Below the pieces are notes generated by a model. The model searched no databases. It saw only the letters and a program-made list of their open reading frames with translations, and was not told where the DNA came from. Both the position numbers and the translations under genes were made by a program. 64,000 nucleotides of DNA from contig NZ_CP036537.1 of the NCBI RefSeq assembly GCF_021184025.1, forward strand, positions 5,485,001 to 5,549,000, in the 5' to 3' direction. Below, one piece after another: positions 63,905 through 64,000 of this stretch (positions are counted from its first letter, which is position 1; each line of letters begins with the position of its first letter). The stretch comes from Rhodopseudomonas boonkerdii. Its GTDB lineage: Bacteria > Pseudomonadota > Alphaproteobacteria > Rhizobiales > Xanthobacteraceae.

Positions 63905-64000
63905 TTATATCCTCTCGATGTCGTGTCGGCCAAAAAGGCCATGCGGTCGCAGCATGATAGTGACGATCAGCATCGCTGCATCGACGAGGTCCCGACTGGC
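63905..64000 (-). CDS. livH: ABC transporter permease, LivH-type, C-terminal end (partial)
   Basis: The last 31 codons of a frame running in from the right edge: ASRDLVDAAMLIVTIMLRPHGLFGRHDIERI, ending TAA at 63905-63907. The LRP.GLFG end is typical of LivH permeases, and the position just before livM agrees. The rest is outside the window. Confidence 0.8.
   Translation of the reverse strand, partial: ASRDLVDAAMLIVTIMLRPHGLFGRHDIERI

Noticed and set aside
1..64000. CRISPR arrays, tRNA, rRNA or phage attachment sites
   Set aside because: No regularly spaced repeats, no cloverleaf-like sequence and no integrase were noticed. A weak tRNA could be missed without a covariance search.

Overview
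The window reads as chromosomal accessory DNA of an alphaproteobacterium of the Bradyrhizobium/Rhodopseudomonas/Afipia type. The best markers are the Porin_2 outer-membrane porin (9320-10855), the many CoA-dependent catabolic genes, and the tripartite tricarboxylate transporter (TTT) genes with spare TctC-type binding proteins. No rRNA, tRNA, integrase or CRISPR array was seen, so the genus is an inference.

Layout. (1) 1-4.6 kb, block A: a pair of acyl-CoA dehydrogenase (ACAD) genes, a nitronate monooxygenase and a broken PaaI thioesterase. (2) 4.6-8.7 kb: decayed DNA with two IS3-family relics and a TetR gene. (3) 8.8-10.9 kb: MarR regulator and porin. (4) 10.9-12.6 kb: relics of a sigma-54 activator and of a TctC protein. 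(5) 12.6-23.0 kb: an eleven-gene minus-strand operon (CoA ligase, two CoA-transferase-family proteins, quinone-oxidoreductase-like enzyme, BadI-like hydrolase, enoyl-CoA hydratase, SDR, ACAD, two hydroxyacyl-CoA dehydrogenase-like proteins, thioesterase). Its content resembles cyclohexanecarboxylate-type ring degradation. (6) 23.2-24.9 kb: a divergent sigma-54 enhancer-binding activator. (7) 24.9-37.0 kb: binding proteins, MaoC hydratase, ACAD, thiolase-like/DUF35 pair, enoyl-CoA hydratase, dienoyl-CoA-reductase-like SDR, CoA transferase and TctBA. (8) 37-45 kb: alpha/beta hydrolase, a likely small RNA, and block C (5'-truncated CoA ligase, 5'-truncated ABC binding protein, NUDIX hydrolase), then PilZ and small secreted proteins. 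(9) 45-49 kb: a chrA pseudogene split by an apparently intact IS3-family element, and mbfA and IS256 relics. (10) 48.9-53.7 kb: an RND efflux operon with its regulator. (11) 54-64 kb: TetR and thiolase relics, then block B: a near-identical second copy of the ACAD pair, an intact thioesterase, NUDIX hydrolase, and a branched-chain-type ABC transporter (binding protein, LivF, LivM, end of LivH) that runs off the right edge.

How it fits together. Seven matches to the -24/-12 sigma-54 promoter consensus sit upstream of the operons between 23 and 35 kb. Six of them form three divergent pairs, each with a palindrome between. With the activator at 23227-24873 this looks like one co-regulated regulon: import by ABC and TTT systems, CoA activation, beta-oxidation-like steps, ring or side-chain cleavage, and CoA transfer.

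Blocks A, B and C look like successive copies of one ancestral cluster in different stages of decay. A 2.74 kb direct repeat (1-2744 and 55655-58398) flanks the whole regulon, so recombination between the copies could delete or amplify about 55.7 kb.
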